Below the pieces are notes generated by a model, which saw only the letters and a program-made list of their open reading frames with translations, had not been told where the DNA came from and did no database searches. Positions 7,493 through 9,624 of a DNA stretch of 9,624 bases are shown here, in pieces; the first letter of the stretch is position 1, and each line of letters begins with the position of its first letter. The DNA comes from Burkholderiales bacterium (GTDB lineage: Bacteria; Pseudomonadota; Gammaproteobacteria; Burkholderiales; CAIKXV01), in assembly GCA_014379045.1 (NCBI GenBank), contig JACMMK010000115.1, forward strand, positions 1 to 9,624, written 5' to 3'. Made by a program: the position numbers and the translations under genes.

Positions 7493-7719
7493 CGCCGGCG
7501 CGTGCGGTGATGCTGGTGGCGGTTGTCGGACTTGCCACTGCGTGTACGAGCCCGGAATCCTCGCGCACGCCCGGACAGCCAGGCGCGGATGTCGGTAACC
7601 GGGAGCGCGTCACCGAGTTCCACGACGGCGCCGATATGTATCATCGGGTACGGTGCGTGGTCTCGTGGGGAGAGTGTGCCGGTCCGCGTCCGGTGTTCGG
7701 GCATCGAGCCGAGCGTTGA
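7489..7719 (+). CDS. Small predicted lipoprotein of unknown function in the fdh operon
   Basis: A 76-residue frame whose ATG overlaps the NrfD stop (ATGA). Residues 5-18 form a short signal-like hydrophobic stretch ending GLATAC, so Cys19 could be lipidated by the lipoprotein pathway. Ala at -3 is a slightly weak lipobox residue. The mature part is short, polar and Ser/Pro/Gly-rich at first, and I do not recognise any domain. There is no CxxCH heme motif. The last residues (VFGHRAER) resemble the N-terminal region of FdhE proteins rather than a lipoprotein tail, so the real C-terminus may differ if there is a frameshift near 7716. The gene is plausible because of its coupled start and high third-position GC over its first two thirds, but its product is uncertain. 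Confidence 0.55.
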   Translation: MTPARAVMLVAVVGLATACTSPESSRTPGQPGADVGNRERVTEFHDGADMYHRVRCVVSWGECAGPRPVFGHRAER

Positions 7720-8600
7720 GTCTGCAACGGCTCGCCGCCCTCGACACGCAGAATCCGGAGTGGCGACCGTGGATCGCGATGGTGCGCGTGCTGGGGCCGT
7801 CGATCGACGATCCGGTGTGGGTGCGACCGGTGTCGACACGGCTCAACGCGCACACCGATCGACCGTTGCTCGACGGCGCGCAGCTGCATGTCCCGCAGCG
7901 CGCCGCGTCGACGCTGGTGCGGACTCTGCTGGACCTTGCTCCGCGCGCCGAACGCGTCGCGCCATCGGCACGCGAGCGCTGGATCGAGACGCGGCTGCTC
8001 CCGCTGCTGCAGAAGTCGATCGCCGCAGACCATGAGGTCGATGAAAACCATGACGGCAACGAAGGCGACGAGGGCGAAGAAATGGATCGGCACAGCGGGG
8101 TCACGCCAGGCGCGCTGCTTACGGTGGTGAACGCGGTCGCGCTGCCGGTGCTCACTGCCGCGGCTGCGCAATGCGCGCCGCAGCTGCCCACGCACTGGCC
8201 GCATTGCGGTTGTCCGGTGTGCGGCGCGCCGCCCGCGCTGACCGAACTCATCGGTCTGGATCGATCGAGGCGCCTGCGCTGCGCTCGCTGCGGCACGGGT
8301 TGGGCTACCTCGACGCTGCGCTGCGCCTTCTGCGGGCAGACAGATCACGAACAGCTCGGCGCGCTGGTGGCCGAGACCGCGCTCGACGGTCCGCGCGTGG
8401 AGACCTGTGCGCGGTGCCGCGGCTATCTGAAGACCGTGGCGGTCCTGAGCCAAGGCTCGCATCTCGACGTCCTCATCGCCGACCTCGAATCGGTGACACT
8501 CGACCTCGCTGCGCACGCCGCAGGGTTCGTCCGCCCGGGCGGCACCGGGCGCGCACTCGCGTGCACCGTCGCATGGTCGCCTTCCGGCGTCGCACGATGA
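7653..8600 (+). CDS. fdhE: Formate dehydrogenase accessory protein FdhE
   Basis: A cytoplasmic accessory protein of up to 315 residues (E. coli FdhE: 309), needed for maturation of respiratory formate dehydrogenases and reported to bind iron through CxxC motifs. All four CxxC pairs are visible: C187/C190 (CPVCG), C210/C213, C224/C227 (CAFCG) and C252/C255, followed by YLK and the conserved DLESVTLDLAAHAAGFVRP near 277-295. An unusual acidic, His-containing stretch lies at about 126-147. The start is unsure: GTG 7653 gives the longest frame; GTG 7665, GTG 7674 and TTG 7716 are alternatives. TTG 7716 overlaps the lipoprotein stop as TTGA, but starting there would leave less N-terminus before RLAALDTQNP than in E. 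coli. The stop overlaps the next ATG. Identity is certain; the first 25 residues are not. Confidence 0.9.
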   Translation: MRGLVGRVCRSASGVRASSRALSLQRLAALDTQNPEWRPWIAMVRVLGPSIDDPVWVRPVSTRLNAHTDRPLLDGAQLHVPQRAASTLVRTLLDLAPRAERVAPSARERWIETRLLPLLQKSIAADHEVDENHDGNEGDEGEEMDRHSGVTPGALLTVVNAVALPVLTAAAAQCAPQLPTHWPHCGCPVCGAPPALTELIGLDRSRRLRCARCGTGWATSTLRCAFCGQTDHEQLGALVAETALDGPRVETCARCRGYLKTVAVLSQGSHLDVLIADLESVTLDLAAHAAGFVRPGGTGRALACTVAWSPSGVAR

Positions 8601-8953
8601 ACGACGACCCCGCCTCGACCGATGCGGTGCCGCTGCGACCGGCGGTGTTCTGTGCGCGCCTGCTAGCGACGCTCGATGCGTCCGACGGACGCCGCAAGCG
8701 CAGGCAACGTGACACCACCCCCGACGCGCTCGGCCTCGAACTCAAGCGTGCGTTGCTCGCGCAAGCGATCGTCGACGACCCGGAACCGGACCGCCTTGAA
8801 GCGTGGCTGATCGAGCGTTGCGCACTCGACGCGGTCTGTGCAGGCGCGCTGCGTGCGATGGCGCTCGAAGTGCTGGAGGAATGGCGGATGAGCGAACGTG
8901 TCCCCGGGTTCCGCGAGTGGCTCGACGCGGGCGCGCCGTCCGCGGACGCCTGA
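8597..8953 (+). CDS. Small charged protein of unknown function, fdh-operon member
   Basis: A 118-residue soluble protein starting at an ATG that overlaps the fdhE stop (ATGA). No signal peptide, membrane segment or metal motif is seen. It appears helical and charged: RPAVFCARLLATLDASDGRR, then KRRQRDTTPDALGLELKR (about residues 34-51), DDPEPDRLEAWLIERC (about 60-75) and a C-terminal FREWLDAGAPS. I have the impression that similar small proteins occur beside fdhE or formate dehydrogenase genes in other proteobacteria, but I cannot name a family. Its position at the end of the operon, directly after the maturation factor, suggests a role in formate dehydrogenase assembly or regulation; this is inference only. 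Codon use matches its neighbours. Confidence 0.8.
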   Translation: MNDDPASTDAVPLRPAVFCARLLATLDASDGRRKRRQRDTTPDALGLELKRALLAQAIVDDPEPDRLEAWLIERCALDAVCAGALRAMALEVLEEWRMSERVPGFREWLDAGAPSADA

Positions 8954-8977
8954 GCACGCGCCGACATTTGCCGCGCG

Positions 8978-8993
8978 TGGCATGCCGATTGCT
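8978..8993 (+). promoter_or_regulatory. Sigma-54 (RpoN) -24/-12 promoter upstream of the fliK-like gene
   Basis: TGGCATGCCGATTGCT matches the sigma-54 consensus TGGCAC-N5-TTGCW with the invariant GG (8979-8980) and GC (8991-8992) separated by exactly ten bases. Only the last base of the -24 element differs (T for C). Transcription would begin near 9004, about 30 bases before the GTG start. It lies in the short spacer after the fdh operon, where a new transcription unit is expected. Flagellar genes in several proteobacteria are activated through sigma-54 by FleQ-type regulators; a full FleQ site is not obvious here. Confidence 0.75.
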
Positions 8994-9020
8994 GAAGAAA
9001 CTCGCATCGAGGTCAATGCG

Positions 9021-9027
9021 AGGTGAG
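9021..9027 (+). promoter_or_regulatory. Ribosome binding site AGGTGAG deciding the GTG start at 9033
   Basis: AGGTGAG is five bases before the GTG at 9033 and is one of the better Shine-Dalgarno sequences in the window, which supports a GTG start for the last gene rather than any later codon. Confidence 0.7.
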
Positions 9028-9032
9028 TTGCC

Positions 9033-9624
9033 GTGAATGCGCCGTTACCGATAGTGTCCGCCAACGCCGCTGTGCCCACGGCGCAGAATCAGACCGATCG
9101 ACTCGCCGCGGTCGAGGCAGAGCCGCTGCCTGAGGGCGGCTTCCAGGGTCTGCTCGAGCAGCGTCTGCAGTCTGCGAGCGCTGAGCCCGCCCGCGAGGAG
9201 GCGCTGGAAGGTACCTCGACCGAGCCTGTGGTCGACACGGCCGCGATGCCGCAAGCACTTGATTCGACAAGACTCCCCGCAGACACCCTGGCCACGTTCT
9301 TCGCAGCGCAGGGGCCCGCGACACAGCCGGCGATAGAGGCACAGTCGGGCGCGGCGCGCGAGGCGATCGACCTCGGTCTGGCGCGCGATCTCGCAGTTGA
9401 GTGGCGCATGTTCGCGCGACCCGAGGCGCGGTTCGACACAGCCGGTGCCGAGCTCGACCAGGATTCATCGGCCCGAATGATGGCGGCAATGAGTGCCGAT
9501 TACGGCAAGCTATTGCCGTCGCTCGGACGCGACGCCTCGGCCGCGATCGCGGCGGCGGTCGCGGACACCGCCGCGCTTGCCGCAGCGACCGTGGACGAAC
9601 TGCCGGCGCTGCGCGTGGGCACCG
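9033..9624 (+). CDS. fliK: Probable flagellar hook-length control protein FliK, N-terminal part (3' truncated by window edge)
   Basis: A frame from GTG 9033 runs without a stop to the right edge (197 codons), so it is the beginning of a longer gene. The N-terminus MNAPLPIVSANAAVPTAQ, then GGFQGLLEQRLQ at about 36-47, followed by a long Ala/Glu/Pro/Gln/Asp-rich low-complexity region, is typical of FliK N-terminal secreted domains. FliK is exported by the flagellar type III apparatus, measures hook length and switches export specificity. The diagnostic C-terminal Flg_hook domain would lie beyond the window, so the call rests on composition, the short start motif and the sigma-54 promoter just upstream. 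Another Ala-rich secreted or structural protein is possible. It is not part of the fdh operon. Confidence 0.55.
   Translation, partial: MNAPLPIVSANAAVPTAQNQTDRLAAVEAEPLPEGGFQGLLEQRLQSASAEPAREEALEGTSTEPVVDTAAMPQALDSTRLPADTLATFFAAQGPATQPAIEAQSGAAREAIDLGLARDLAVEWRMFARPEARFDTAGAELDQDSSARMMAAMSADYGKLLPSLGRDASAAIAAAVADTAALAAATVDELPALRVGT

Noticed and set aside
7489..7719. Small gene as a cytochrome c subunit
   Set aside because: No CxxCH motif in any of the three + frames across this stretch.
8955..8979. CACGCG/CGCGTG inverted repeat after the fdh operon as a terminator
   Set aside because: Six-base stem with a 13-base loop and no T-run; it runs into the sigma-54 promoter, so it is unlikely to be an intrinsic terminator.
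1..9624. CRISPR array, insertion sequence, rRNA or phage genes
   Set aside because: No direct-repeat array, transposase, terminal inverted repeats or rRNA-like sequence was seen; gene order and codon use look like ordinary chromosome.

Overview
The window is GC-rich (third codon positions strongly G/C), densely packed, and every gene I can support lies on the + strand. Gene content points to a beta- or gammaproteobacterium: a Tat-exported selenocysteine formate dehydrogenase with an E. coli-type SECIS hairpin, FdhE, and a flagellar gene behind a sigma-54 promoter. The sequence alone does not fix the genus.

Layout. (1) 1-1761: end of an operon with the C-terminus of an acyl-CoA dehydrogenase-like protein, a PIG-L/LmbE-type zinc deacetylase starting inside its stop codon, and a NodS-like SAM methyltransferase. 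(2) 1762-1962: a 201-base non-coding spacer with a hairpin and three short inverted repeats. (3) 1963-2508: a DUF417 (RclC/YkgB-like) membrane protein. (4) 2597-8953: a formate dehydrogenase operon. It holds the catalytic selenoprotein subunit (in-frame TGA at 3167-3169 read as Sec), a four-cluster [4Fe-4S] subunit, an NrfD-type membrane subunit in place of a cytochrome b, a small predicted lipoprotein, FdhE, and a small charged protein of unknown function. Successive genes mostly overlap by a few bases (ATGA), which suggests translational coupling. (5) 8954-9032: a short spacer with a near-consensus sigma-54 promoter. (6) 9033 to the right edge: the N-terminal part of an open frame that looks like flagellar hook-length control protein FliK.

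How it works together. The formate dehydrogenase genes describe a periplasmic formate-oxidising enzyme. The Mo/W-bisMGD selenoprotein is exported by Tat, electrons pass through the iron-sulfur subunit, and an NrfD protein delivers them to quinone. FdhE is the assembly/quality-control factor. The selA, selB, selC and selD genes needed for Sec insertion are not visible here and must lie elsewhere.

The main annotation trap is the catalytic subunit. A standard ORF caller splits it into a 190-residue protein and an 834-residue protein, but it is a single 1061-residue selenoprotein. The least understood parts are the small lipoprotein, the ambiguous fdhE start with a possible frameshift, the acidic insertion in FdhE, and the 118-residue terminal protein.
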